Source of the DNA: Clostridiales bacterium
GTDB taxonomy: Bacteria; Bacillota; Clostridia; Saccharofermentanales; Saccharofermentanaceae
Assembly: GCA_024691135.1 (NCBI GenBank)
Contig: JAILNZ010000174.1
Span: forward strand, 1-42,857
Direction: 5' to 3'
DNA length: 42,857 nucleotides
Shown piece by piece: positions 8,282 through 16,107 of the stretch (the first letter of the stretch is position 1; every line of letters begins with the position of its first letter). Below the pieces are notes generated by a model. That model was given only the letters and a program-made list of their open reading frames with translations. It was not told where the DNA came from and did no database searches. The position numbers and the translations under genes were made by a program.

Positions 8282-8896
8282 TTAATTTACTTTAACCGTT
8301 CCGATCGAATTATCGTCCCAGTCATAGAGTGTCATCTCTATGCTCTCGCTTTCATCTTGAAGAGTGATATAAATAGGTACGGGATTAAGGAACGTCAGGT
8401 CGTCCTTCTTCTTATACTCTATCTTCATCTCATGACCGTCTTCATTTACGACGAAATAGGCAACATCCTTTTCGTCTTTGATATCAACGGTTATAAATAC
8501 TTCCGATCTGTTCATGTAGGTATTGACTACCGTATCTCCGAATTGGCTCTGTGATTCCTTCAGGATACCGTCATTACTTGTTACGTAATACTTCCCGTCC
8601 TTCTCCGTGATCTGAAGCACTGAATCGTTATAAGACATGCTACCGGTACTTGTATTGAACTTATATCCGTATAAAAGGAATGCCACAGCTGCCGAAGCGG
8701 AAATGAAGATAAAAAGACTTATAAGTATGACCGCGAACGGAGGAAGCCATTTGCGGAGCTTGACTTCCGATGTGACTGCCTTTGTCAGATGTTTGTTATA
8801 AAAGAACCTGTATATAAAATATACGGCAAGTGTCAGAGCCAGGCAGACCGGCAATGCCAGAATTAATAAGATTAAAAACAATGATGCAACACTCAT
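8282..8896 (-). CDS. Two-TM membrane protein paired with LytTR regulator
   Basis: 204 residues from ATG 8896, chosen because AGGAGG lies six bases upstream; a longer in-frame start at 8974 would run into the LytTR gene and lacks an SD. Two N-terminal membrane helices (about residues 5-30 and 48-75) are followed by a beta-rich domain of about 125 residues that should face outside. No enzyme motif is seen and I do not recognise the domain. The gene lies 10 bases downstream of a stand-alone LytTR DNA-binding protein. In streptococcal LytTR regulatory systems (HdrRM, BrsRM types) such a membrane protein inhibits its regulator. By context this could be the sensor or inhibitor of the neighbouring regulator; this is inference. 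Confidence 0.65.
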   Translation of the reverse strand: MSVASLFLILLILALPVCLALTLAVYFIYRFFYNKHLTKAVTSEVKLRKWLPPFAVILISLFIFISASAAVAFLLYGYKFNTSTGSMSYNDSVLQITEKDGKYYVTSNDGILKESQSQFGDTVVNTYMNRSEVFITVDIKDEKDVAYFVVNEDGHEMKIEYKKKDDLTFLNPVPIYITLQDESESIEMTLYDWDDNSIGTVKVN

Positions 8897-8906
8897 AATG
8901 TACCTC

Positions 8907-9347
8907 CTAGATTCCAAATACTTCTTTAAAATGATAGTAATAAGATCTGGTGACCTCAGTCTTTGAACCATCACTCATGTGAAGGGTAAACTTTTGGAAT
9001 ACCGAAGCCTCGATCCTTTTTATCTGTTTTCTGTTAACGATAGTTGAGTTGCTTATCCTCAGGAAAACATCACCGTCAAGGACCGTCTCCAGATACCTCA
9101 GGCGCTCGCGCGAGTTATAGCTGTCGCCCTTGGTATAAATGACCACATCGTGGCCGAGGCTCTCAATGAAAACTATATCCTTGACATCGACATAAAACTG
9201 CTGTTCCCTGATCTTGCCCTGAATATAATTTACTCCCGTGTTCCGTCGTGTTATCTGATACTCGGCATTGCCATCTTCCTCTATCCCCAATGAAGCGAGC
9301 TGACTTCTTATAGGGTCGTCCGGATCAAGCAGGTATTTCAGTTTCAT
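8907..9347 (-). CDS. Stand-alone LytTR-domain transcriptional regulator
   Basis: 146 residues, with SD GAGAGG before ATG 9347. The C-terminal 100 residues form a LytTR DNA-binding domain: VDVKDIVFIES, a central RYLETVL, FLRISNSTIVNRKQI (the most conserved stretch of the family) and a final LHMSDG...TRSYYYHFKEVF. There is no response-receiver domain; the first 45 residues are short and not assigned. The regulator therefore is not controlled by a classical histidine kinase and may be controlled by the membrane protein encoded directly downstream. Upstream, 84-113 bases before the start codon, two nine-base direct repeats 21 bases apart (9431-9460) have the geometry of LytTR operators, pointing to self-regulation. 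Confidence 0.85.
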   Translation of the reverse strand: MKLKYLLDPDDPIRSQLASLGIEEDGNAEYQITRRNTGVNYIQGKIREQQFYVDVKDIVFIESLGHDVVIYTKGDSYNSRERLRYLETVLDGDVFLRISNSTIVNRKQIKRIEASVFQKFTLHMSDGSKTEVTRSYYYHFKEVFGI

Positions 9348-9430
9348 GTCTTCACCTCTCGTTTTCTTCTGAAAAGCTTTTCAATATCATCATACCTGTA
9401 ATCAAGTCAAAAACCACTTGTTTTGAATAT

Positions 9431-9460
9431 CTTGCAATAAAACAAGCATAACTTGCATAA
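9431..9460 (-). promoter_or_regulatory. Candidate LytTR operator: 9-bp direct repeats with 12-bp spacer
   Basis: Read on the minus strand, TTATGCAAG (9460-9452) and TATTGCAAG (9439-9431) are separated by 12 bases, a period of 21 bp or two helical turns. LytTR regulators such as ComE, AgrA and VirR typically bind two ~9-bp direct repeats with 12-13 bp between them. A TATGAT (9394-9389) lies downstream with no good -35, as expected for an activated promoter. Binding is inferred from geometry only. Confidence 0.45.
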
Positions 9461-9515
9461 ACCCGATCATCAGGAGGTACATTTATAGTATAACAATATA
9501 GTTTTCGAAAAGAAT

Positions 9516-9546
9516 AAAGGCCGCCACAACTGAAGTGACGGCCTTT
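9516..9546 (-). terminator. Intrinsic terminator of metK
   Basis: Twelve-base arms AAAGGCCGCCAC and GTGACGGCCTTT flank an eight-base loop. On the minus-strand transcript the one imperfect position is a G-U pair, on the plus strand a C-A mismatch, so it is built for the minus direction. It is followed by TATTCTTTTC. It ends metK, whose stop lies 16 bases upstream. Confidence 0.85.
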
Positions 9547-9562
9547 GGTCTATATCATATTA

Positions 9563-10756
9563 TCAGATCCCGGCATCTTTTCTTAAGATATCAGCCTTAT
9601 CGGTCTTCTCCCAAGGAAGCTCGATATCGGTCCTTCCGAAGTGACCGTATGCGGCAGTCTTCTGATAGATAGGACGGCGAAGATCCAGATCCCTGATAAT
9701 GGCTGCAGGACGCAGATCAAAGTTCTTCTTGACGATCTCCGTGATCTTCTCGTCTTCGATAACGCCTGTACCGAATGTATCGACCATGACGGATACCGGC
9801 TTTGCAACGCCGATCGCATATGCAAACTGAACCTCGCACTCCTTGGCAAGTCCTGCCGCTACGATGTTCTTGGCGATATATCGTCCCATGTAAGCTGCGG
9901 AACGGTCAACCTTCGTCGGATCTTTGCCCGAGAAAGCTCCGCCGCCGTGACGGCCGAATCCGCCGTATGTGTCGACAATGATCTTACGGCCTGTGAGACC
10001 CGAGTCACCCTGAGGGCCGCCTACTACGAACCTGCCCGTAGGATTAACGAAGAACTTTGTATCCTTATCGATAAGTTCTGAAGGAACAACAGGCTTTATA
10101 ACCTGCTCTATAACGAACTTCTCAAGTTCCTCATGAGATACATCTTCCGTATGCTGGGTGGAGATTACGACAGCATCGACTCTCTTGACCTTGTTGCCGT
10201 CATACTCGACAGTAACCTGGCTCTTTCCGTCAGGACGAAGGAAATCTACGACCCTGTTCTTACGTACGGAAGTAAGCCTCAATGTGAGCTTGTGTGCAAG
10301 GGATACAGGAAGAGGCATAAGTTCCTCCGTATCGTCATTAGCATATCCGAACATCATTCCCTGATCGCCTGCACCCGTATCGAGAGGATCTGTATCGCCC
10401 TCTCTTGCTTCAAGAGACTTGTTAACGCCCATAGCGATATCAGGCGACTGCTCGTCGATCGAAGTAAGGACTGCGCATGTCTTGTAGTCAAATCCGGAAT
10501 CCGATCCGTCATATCCGATCTCCTTGATCGTATTCCTTACGATAGTAGGAATATCAACATAAGCAGATGTGGTGATCTCACCCATAACAAGCACCATACC
10601 GGTAGTACAGCATGTCTCGCAGGCAACCCTTGCCGTTTTGTCCTGAGCAATGATCGCATCAAGGACACCGTCGGAGATCTGATCGCAGATCTTATCCGGA
10701 TGTCCCTCGGTAACCGACTCTGAAGTAAAGAGCCATTTGCCAACTTTGTTTCTCAT
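9563..10756 (-). CDS. metK: S-adenosylmethionine synthetase
   Basis: 397 residues from ATG 10756, which follows AAAGGCGG; an upstream in-frame start at 10846 lies in the riboswitch terminator and is rejected. It catalyses ATP + methionine -> SAM + PPi + Pi in the cytoplasm. Hallmarks include [16 protein letters not shown] near the N-terminus (ATP/metal site), [12 protein letters not shown] (the GAGDQG methionine-site motif), [14 protein letters not shown], and [19 protein letters not shown] (the P-loop-like signature). Length is normal. It is a single-gene transcription unit with its own sigma-A-type promoter (10962-10991), SAM-I riboswitch, riboswitch terminator and 3' terminator. Synthesis is therefore shut off when SAM is plentiful. 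The enzyme supplies SAM to the methyltransferase and radical-SAM HydG seen elsewhere in the window. Confidence 0.98.
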   Translation of the reverse strand: MRNKVGKWLFTSESVTEGHPDKICDQISDGVLDAIIAQDKTARVACETCCTTGMVLVMGEITTSAYVDIPTIVRNTIKEIGYDGSDSGFDYKTCAVLTSIDEQSPDIAMGVNKSLEAREGDTDPLDTGAGDQGMMFGYANDDTEELMPLPVSLAHKLTLRLTSVRKNRVVDFLRPDGKSQVTVEYDGNKVKRVDAVVISTQHTEDVSHEELEKFVIEQVIKPVVPSELIDKDTKFFVNPTGRFVVGGPQGDSGLTGRKIIVDTYGGFGRHGGGAFSGKDPTKVDRSAAYMGRYIAKNIVAAGLAKECEVQFAYAIGVAKPVSVMVDTFGTGVIEDEKITEIVKKNFDLRPAAIIRDLDLRRPIYQKTAAYGHFGRTDIELPWEKTDKADILRKDAGI

Positions 10757-10792
10757 AAAAACCGCCTTTCTCCGTTCATTCTTACCTTCAGC

Positions 10793-10821
10793 AAAAAAGC
10801 CTTCCCCGAAGAGGAAGGCTT
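10793..10821 (-). terminator. Riboswitch-controlled terminator of metK leader
   Basis: A nine-base perfect stem (AAGCCTTCC / GGAAGGCTT) with a seven-base loop is followed by TTTTTTGC on the minus strand. It lies between the SAM-I aptamer and metK and is the expression platform: it forms when SAM stabilises the aptamer. Confidence 0.9.
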
Positions 10822-10838
10822 TGTAAGTTCTATATTTG

Positions 10839-10938
10839 CCTCTCATCTTTCAGGTTTCCCTGCCGGATTTGGCACCGCTGCTTTCCGCGGTTGTCGGGCT
10901 TCATAGGGCCGGTTCCCTCCACCACTCTTGATAAGTAT
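10839..10938 (-). ncRNA. SAM-I (S-box) riboswitch
   Basis: The minus strand shows the conserved blocks of the S-box in order: CTTATCAAGAG, GGTGGAGGGA, CCGGCCC TATGAAGCCC, GACAACC, GGTGCCAAATCC and GATGAGAG, with P1 formed by the first and last blocks. It lies directly upstream of the terminator and metK. SAM binding favours termination, so metK is repressed when SAM is high (established for the class). Boundaries are approximate by a few bases. Confidence 0.96.
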
Positions 10939-10961
10939 GAACAATCTAAAAAATTCAATCA

Positions 10962-10991
10962 ATTATAGTGTTTGTTTCCTTCATTTGTCAA
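10962..10991 (-). promoter_or_regulatory. metK promoter
   Basis: Minus strand TTGACA (10991-10986), 18-base spacer, TATAAT (10967-10962): a full-consensus sigma-A promoter placed just before the riboswitch aptamer. Confidence 0.9.
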
Positions 10992-11047
10992 TACATTACA
11001 TGAAAGTTGAGACTTTCGTATCTTTTAGGACGAATTAACAGAAATTG

Positions 11048-11078
11048 TCGACACTTTTCCCTTCCGAAAAAGTATAAA
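11048..11078 (+). promoter_or_regulatory. Possible promoter of the Tad-like locus
   Basis: TCGACA (11048-11053), 19-base spacer, TATAAA (11073-11078), 37 bases before ATG 11115. The spacing is long and the -35 imperfect. It is divergent from the metK promoter; the two are about 60 bases apart. Confidence 0.45.
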
Positions 11079-11114
11079 ATACCCGCACAAACAAAAAAGA
11101 AACGGAGGTACATC

Positions 11115-12074
11115 ATGAAGCGCGGAATCATAATCTTCGAACGGGAAGACTATATCTATAAGTTATTGAAGTTCAGGCTTTCCAACTACTTCCCCGACAG
11201 TTACATAGTAAGAGGCAAAAAAGGCAGGATCGATTCTTCCGATATACCTCTGGCCGAATGCATCCATATCCTTTATGACAGCGACCAGTTCTCATACGAA
11301 CAGATCTGCAGGGATTCTGACAGTCTGGATATCCCTGTAACGATCTCAGGTCTCTGTAATGAGGAATACAAGAACGGCAGGATAATCGACTGTAAATATC
11401 TGGCTAATAAGATAATCAACAGCGATCCTTCATTGCCGGTCCCTTCATTCGTAGGTAACCCTTCCGAACATAACGGCAGGATCATCCTCCTCATCCCTTA
11501 CGCCTATATGGACGAACGGGAGAATATGATCGGCACGGAATTCGATTATCTTAAAAAGAGTACTAAGATGTGCCTTCGAATAGACCTGATGTCAGGGATC
11601 AGGATGCCCGTAACATTTTCGGGTGTCGATAATTCTTCGGGAGGATTAACTGAGATACTTGATCTGGCATCCAGGAACGAACTTAAGCCCGAAGATATTA
11701 TGGCCTACAGCACACCCGATACCAACGGTTTCATTACTCCGGGAAGACCTCGTCATTCCGATGATGTCTTCGATTACGGGATCGATGCAGTCATAAATCT
11801 CATGGAAGAAGCATATGAACTAACGACGGATCCCGCCTTTCCTCTGAACGTATTGATCGTAGCTGAAGGCTTCAGGATAAAGGAACTTATCCGTATTGCA
11901 TCTCACGCGGGCGAAGTCCATTTTCTTCTTCCGGAACGCCTCTTAGATGAAGATACGGGCTTCAGATCAGAGATCGGCACGATAACGAGATCTCTTCCCC
12001 ACGACATACCGGTAACGATGCACTATTGCGACAACATTTTAAGAAACAGGAATTATGAAACAGTTAAGATATGA
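11115..12074 (+). CDS. TadZ-like pilus localisation protein lacking a P-loop
   Basis: 319 residues from ATG 11115, fixed by ACGGAGG just upstream; an earlier ATG at 11007 overlaps the promoter and is rejected. Residues 1-100 resemble a receiver fold without the phosphorylatable Asp pattern. Residues 120-319 have the strand/helix layout of a MinD/ParA-like ATPase, but where a Walker A (GGxGKT) belongs the sequence is LLIPYAYMDERENMIG (from residue 125). A pseudo-receiver plus ParA-like domain directly before tadA is the position and shape of TadZ/CpaE, which places Tad machines at the pole or membrane. The missing P-loop implies no ATP hydrolysis. The assignment rests on context and weak fold resemblance, not on strong motifs. 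It overlaps tadA by 20 bases. Confidence 0.55.
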   Translation: MKRGIIIFEREDYIYKLLKFRLSNYFPDSYIVRGKKGRIDSSDIPLAECIHILYDSDQFSYEQICRDSDSLDIPVTISGLCNEEYKNGRIIDCKYLANKIINSDPSLPVPSFVGNPSEHNGRIILLIPYAYMDERENMIGTEFDYLKKSTKMCLRIDLMSGIRMPVTFSGVDNSSGGLTEILDLASRNELKPEDIMAYSTPDTNGFITPGRPRHSDDVFDYGIDAVINLMEEAYELTTDPAFPLNVLIVAEGFRIKELIRIASHAGEVHFLLPERLLDEDTGFRSEIGTITRSLPHDIPVTMHYCDNILRNRNYETVKI

Positions 12075-13254
12075 CACGGAGATCATAAAGGAACGCATAT
12101 CCAGATGCGTATTAAAGCTCCTTAAGAGCGAGGGCGAACCTGATGATGCCCGTCTTAAGGAGATAATCGCAAATGTTATAAGCGAGGATCAGGATAAACT
12201 GATGCTCAGCTTAAATGAGAAAAGAGAACTTGCGGTCAACGTATTTAACAGCCTGAGACGTCTGGATGTTATAGAACCCATGATGCAGGATCCGTCCGTG
12301 ACCGAGATCATGGTCAACGGTCCCGACAATATATATTTCGAAAAAAACGGTAAGCTCTTCAGATCGGAGATAAGGTTCAAAGACAAAAATTCTCTGCAAA
12401 CATTGATTTCTTGCTTTTTTGCAAACTCCAACAGACCACTTAACGAAGCTAATCCTATCTCCGATCTGAGGCTTCCTGACGGCTCTAGAGCAAATGCGGT
12501 TCTTCCGCCGGTTGCTCCTGACGGTCCGATAATCACGATAAGGAAATTTACGGGAATAAGGCATGATATCGCCACTCTCATAAGACAGGGATTCATTAAT
12601 GATAAAGAGGCCAGATTCCTCTATGAATGTGTCAGGAACAAAAAGACCATCTTCCTTTGCGGAGGAACAGGAAGCGGCAAGACAACCTTCCTTAATACCC
12701 TCTCGTCCTTCATCGGCAAGGATGAACGTGTAGTTACGATAGAAGACTCGGCTGAATTAAGTCTTCAGGGAATAACAAATCTTGTCCGCCTGGAAGCAAG
12801 GCTTCCGGGGCCTGACGGAAACGGAGAGATCACGATAGGAGCTCTTATCCGTGCCGCCTTAAGAATGAGACCAGACCGGATCATTGTCGGGGAGGTCAGA
12901 GGTACGGAAAGCGCCGACATGATGCACGCGCTTAATACGGGACACCCGGGATCCATGTGCACGGGACATGCCAACTCGTGTTATGAGATGCTGGAGCGAC
13001 TGTCAGGTATGGTCATGGCAGGTTCAGGACTTCCTTTTGAAGCTGTCATCTCCCAGATATCCATGGGCATAGATCTGATCATCCATATAACCCGTAACCG
13101 TGACGGAAAGAGATTTGTAGATGAGATATCGAGCCTTATGCCGCCGGTAAACGGGGAATTCAGGCTCATGACCTTATTTACGAATAAAGGAGGCGAAGAA
13201 GTTGAGCAGCACATTAACGACGAAGTTCTGGAAAAGATCTCGTCCTACAGATAA
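12055..13254 (+). CDS. tadA: TadA/CpaF-type pilus assembly and secretion ATPase
   Basis: 399 residues. A hexameric type II/IV secretion ATPase that powers Flp pilus assembly at the inner face of the membrane. Visible: an N-terminal helical domain, the [15 protein letters not shown] stretch typical of CpaF, Walker A GGTGSGKT (203-210), the Asp box [10 protein letters not shown], Walker [10 protein letters not shown] (275-283) and a His box [12 protein letters not shown] (296-307). All catalytic elements are intact and the length is normal for CpaF, whereas PilB/GspE enzymes are longer. It starts inside the TadZ-like gene (20-base overlap), and the next gene starts inside it (53-base overlap), so the three proteins are translationally coupled. 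Confidence is high. Confidence 0.93.
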   Translation: MKQLRYDTEIIKERISRCVLKLLKSEGEPDDARLKEIIANVISEDQDKLMLSLNEKRELAVNVFNSLRRLDVIEPMMQDPSVTEIMVNGPDNIYFEKNGKLFRSEIRFKDKNSLQTLISCFFANSNRPLNEANPISDLRLPDGSRANAVLPPVAPDGPIITIRKFTGIRHDIATLIRQGFINDKEARFLYECVRNKKTIFLCGGTGSGKTTFLNTLSSFIGKDERVVTIEDSAELSLQGITNLVRLEARLPGPDGNGEITIGALIRAALRMRPDRIIVGEVRGTESADMMHALNTGHPGSMCTGHANSCYEMLERLSGMVMAGSGLPFEAVISQISMGIDLIIHITRNRDGKRFVDEISSLMPPVNGEFRLMTLFTNKGGEEVEQHINDEVLEKISSYR

Positions 13255-14752
13255 GAGCAGCAGTGAATCTATAAAAAAACAATACAGGATCAGGCACTTA
13301 TGGATCTATCCTCCGATAGTAATACTTATCACTGTCCTTTCATCAATGTTCATCGACAGTATCCTGATAAGGATCCTTCTGTCTCTGGTACTTGCAGTAT
13401 TTCCATGGCTCTCTGTAACGGATAAGATCTACAGATCGAGATATACCCATATGAGAACACAGCTTCTCGTATTACTTCAGACTTTGACGACTTCGGTAAG
13501 CAGCGGATATACGATCGAGAGATCATTATGTCACGCACGTCCCATAATCGAGCAGACTTTCGGCAAAAGGAGTGCCGTTATCCCTCCTCTCATTAAGCTT
13601 GAACACAGCATCAGCATGCACAGGGATCTGGATCAGAGCCTCGATTCCTTTGCCAAGGAACTTTCCTTTCCCGAAGTAGTGCCTGTCTTTCATGCATTAG
13701 GAATCGCAGGAAGGATCGGAAACAACTCGCTTGAGATCTTAAGGAGCAGCTGCCAGATGCTTTCCGAGATGAGCGCGGTAAAAGATGAGATCGATGCTCA
13801 GAATTCAGGAAAGAATGCAGAAGCAATGCTCCTTTGTCTGATGCCTTTTGCAATAACTTTTGCACTTAACCACATGGGTAAGGATTATATTTCAGAAGCA
13901 AGATCCACGCCTCTCGGAGCAATTATGATGGCAATTGCCTTCATAATATGTGTCCTTGCGGCCGCACTTTTATTCAGATATATGGATCATGAGAGAAGTC
14001 CAAAAAAAGTCAGGGAGAAAGATAACGATAAAGAGGAAAGATATATACTTACAAACATTATCCTCAAGATTCTTCCTCAAGATTTCACTTCGGCAAGATT
14101 CGAACTTATGAGCGAGCTTTCGACCGAACCTAAGAAAAGATATGAACAATATCTTAAAAAGCAACTTGTTGCATGTGTGCTGATGTCACTTATAACATTC
14201 TTCATACTTTTTCTTCTGGGAAAGCCCTTATTTCTCACTTTTATAGTTCCCTTCCCCGTCTCTTATCTGAACTATCTGGATATAAGAAAGGAATGTAATC
14301 TTAGAAAAGAGGAACTTATGAGGGATATCCCCCTTTTCTTATGTCTCATGTCTACTCTTCTTGAAGCGGGAATGCTGCTTCCGAGAGCAATCGAGATCTG
14401 TTCGGAAGCATTCCCGAATAATCAGAGCTTATCTTATGAGATAAAGAACCTGAGAGCCATGATCCTTTCAGGGATCTCTGCTCCTGATGCGATCGAGAAG
14501 CTGTCCTTAAGGATAAAAGTACCTGAAGCCCAGGCTGCTTTGCTCCTTATATCAAGATACGGAAGACTTGGAACTAATGAAGTTCTTAATCTCCTGTCAC
14601 TTCAGGCTTCCGCATGCTGGAATCTCACAAGAAATGCCGAACGTAAAAAGCAGGAAAGAGAATCTCTCGGCATGATCCTGCCCATGACACTTGATTTCAT
14701 TTGTGTATTGATCGTAGCAATGACACCGGCATTGATATCACTTGGCATATAG
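13202..14752 (+). CDS. TadB-TadC fusion: two T2SSF platform domains in one membrane protein
   Basis: 516 residues. The start is TTG 13202, preceded by AAAGGAGG (13186-13193), inside tadA. Two T2SSF domains are present: the first about residues 83-225 (LLVLLQTLTTSVSSGYTIERSL, later GNNSLEILRSSC), the second about 370-513 (LFLCLMSTLLEAGMLLPRAIEI, later SRYGRLGTNEVLNLLS). Membrane segments lie near 36-67, 205-222, 237-258, 320-357 and 490-513. In Tad loci the inner-membrane platform is normally two proteins, TadB and TadC, each with one such domain. Here both are one chain joined by a charged cytoplasmic stretch (about 260-320). It resembles the two-domain PilC/GspF layout but is longer and sits in a Tad context. 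It should form the platform that TadA drives. Confidence 0.88.
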   Translation: MSSTLTTKFWKRSRPTDKSSSESIKKQYRIRHLWIYPPIVILITVLSSMFIDSILIRILLSLVLAVFPWLSVTDKIYRSRYTHMRTQLLVLLQTLTTSVSSGYTIERSLCHARPIIEQTFGKRSAVIPPLIKLEHSISMHRDLDQSLDSFAKELSFPEVVPVFHALGIAGRIGNNSLEILRSSCQMLSEMSAVKDEIDAQNSGKNAEAMLLCLMPFAITFALNHMGKDYISEARSTPLGAIMMAIAFIICVLAAALLFRYMDHERSPKKVREKDNDKEERYILTNIILKILPQDFTSARFELMSELSTEPKKRYEQYLKKQLVACVLMSLITFFILFLLGKPLFLTFIVPFPVSYLNYLDIRKECNLRKEELMRDIPLFLCLMSTLLEAGMLLPRAIEICSEAFPNNQSLSYEIKNLRAMILSGISAPDAIEKLSLRIKVPEAQAALLLISRYGRLGTNEVLNLLSLQASACWNLTRNAERKKQERESLGMILPMTLDFICVLIVAMTPALISLGI

Positions 14753-14764
14753 AAAGGAGGTCTG

Positions 14765-14929
14765 ATGAATAAGGTTCGAAGTAAGAAAGGAATGGGTACC
14801 GTTGAAATAGTTATCATCATTGCTGTCCTCGTGACCTTGGCATTGGTATTCAGGAGCAGTCTTATGTCCTACGGCCAGAAAGTCATGGACTTTTGCTTCG
14901 ATGATAATAAAGTTATCGGTTCCCTCTGA
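14765..14929 (+). CDS. Flp1-type (type IVb) pilin, 54 residues
   Basis: A short gene 12 bases after the TadB-TadC fusion, with AAAGGAGG just before ATG 14765. The product starts with a basic leader, MNKVRSKKG, then MGTVE and a hydrophobic helix (IVIIIAVLVTLALVF, residues 15-29), then a short polar tail ending DNKVIGSL. Cleavage after Gly9 would leave Met+1 and Glu+5, the arrangement used by prepilin peptidases. Size, leader and position match Flp1-like pilins of Clostridia. It would be the major subunit of the fibre assembled by the neighbouring TadA and TadB-TadC. No TadV-type prepilin peptidase is present in the window, so processing must rely on one encoded elsewhere. Confidence 0.88.
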   Translation: MNKVRSKKGMGTVEIVIIIAVLVTLALVFRSSLMSYGQKVMDFCFDDNKVIGSL

Positions 14930-15000
14930 TAAAAACAACTACAAATAATAAGATCTGTCTACAAAATACATCCATAAAAATCTATATCAGAGGTAAAACA

Positions 15001-16107
15001 ATGAGAATCAGGAAAGGTCCCTATGGCAGTTTTGCAACATGCGAGATCAAGAATACGCAACAGATTTACAATTATGCCATGGATATCTTAAAAACAGGTG
15101 CGATCGATGGTCTTTTGACCGTTTATGATGATGAAGGAGCCAAAGGTCTTAATCTCTCTTATGAGTTCTCGGGACTTATGAGCATCAATGACAAAGAAGC
15201 GATAAACACAGATATTGACAAAAGGCGTATGGCCATAGGGAATCTTTTCCGTCTCATACTTAAGATGCAGGATATTCTTCTCCCTTCCGATAATATTGTA
15301 ATAGAACCTGACTATATCTATTTTGACAGCGGGAATAATACGATAAATCTCTGCTATATCCCGGTTAGGACAGATTCTCTTTCAGGATTGTCATCTATCG
15401 ATCCCGAGGGATTTGAAAACCTTCTTAATTGTCGGTTTTTCAGAGAAGCATTATCCGATGACGAGAGATCCGCCATCATCTATTCGATCAAGACTGATGA
15501 CGAGAATATGTTTGAGGAAGTGATAGGATCCGTTACAAAAGCTCATGACAAAACCGTCAGGGAATTTGATAAAGAAAGGCTCAGTTTTTTCCTCCTCACT
15601 TGCTTTTCGTTTCTGGCACTGATCTTTTCGGCGTTCTTTCTTGAGCAGTTCTGTACCGTCATATTGGGGATCATATTCGCAGGTCTTCTCATAAAGACCT
15701 ACTATGACTATAAGACGGCAAAAAAGGAAGAAACCGGGAATGATCTTATCAATGACAGGACCACGATCCTTTTCGGAGAAGATCCTGATCTTATCGGTGA
15801 TGACAATCTCTTTTCTTTTGCTTCATTAAGTTCGACAGAAGACAAAAAGGCTTATGGTCTTTATGCTCATGAGACCAAGATAGGATCCGACAGATTCTTA
15901 TCCGACATCCATATTGATGATAATAAGCTTTCGGCGATCCAGGCAAAGATAATAAGAGAAGACAACTGCTTTTATATAATCGACTGTTCGGAAAGAAATA
16001 ATACTTTTCTTGAAAACCGTTCTCTCGAAAAGGAAAAGAGATACGAGATCAAGAATGGACAGAAGATCAGTTTCGGAGATAAGGAATTCGAATTTTCAGT
16101 TAATTAG
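15001..16107 (+). CDS. Membrane-anchored FHA-domain protein of the Tad locus (DUF6382-like N-terminus)
   Basis: 368 residues, SD AGAGG. Three parts: an N-terminal alpha/beta domain (1-180) recalling DUF6382, two adjacent membrane helices (about 194-236), and a C-terminal FHA-like domain (about 285-366). In the FHA part the usual Gly-Arg is GS, the Ser-x-x-His is SAIQ (311-314) and the Asn-Gly-Thr is NNT (333-335), so several phosphothreonine contacts are missing and binding of phosphopeptides is doubtful. Proteins with this layout are found near Tad genes of Clostridia as far as I recall. It may be a membrane scaffold of the pilus machine. The gene ends by overlapping atpC tail to tail by eight bases, with no terminator between. 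Confidence 0.7.
   Translation: MRIRKGPYGSFATCEIKNTQQIYNYAMDILKTGAIDGLLTVYDDEGAKGLNLSYEFSGLMSINDKEAINTDIDKRRMAIGNLFRLILKMQDILLPSDNIVIEPDYIYFDSGNNTINLCYIPVRTDSLSGLSSIDPEGFENLLNCRFFREALSDDERSAIIYSIKTDDENMFEEVIGSVTKAHDKTVREFDKERLSFFLLTCFSFLALIFSAFFLEQFCTVILGIIFAGLLIKTYYDYKTAKKEETGNDLINDRTTILFGEDPDLIGDDNLFSFASLSSTEDKKAYGLYAHETKIGSDRFLSDIHIDDNKLSAIQAKIIREDNCFYIIDCSERNNTFLENRSLEKEKRYEIKNGQKISFGDKEFEFSVN

Noticed and set aside
10133-10723. 196-codon plus-strand frame opposite metK
   Set aside because: Antisense shadow; metK motifs are complete on the minus strand.
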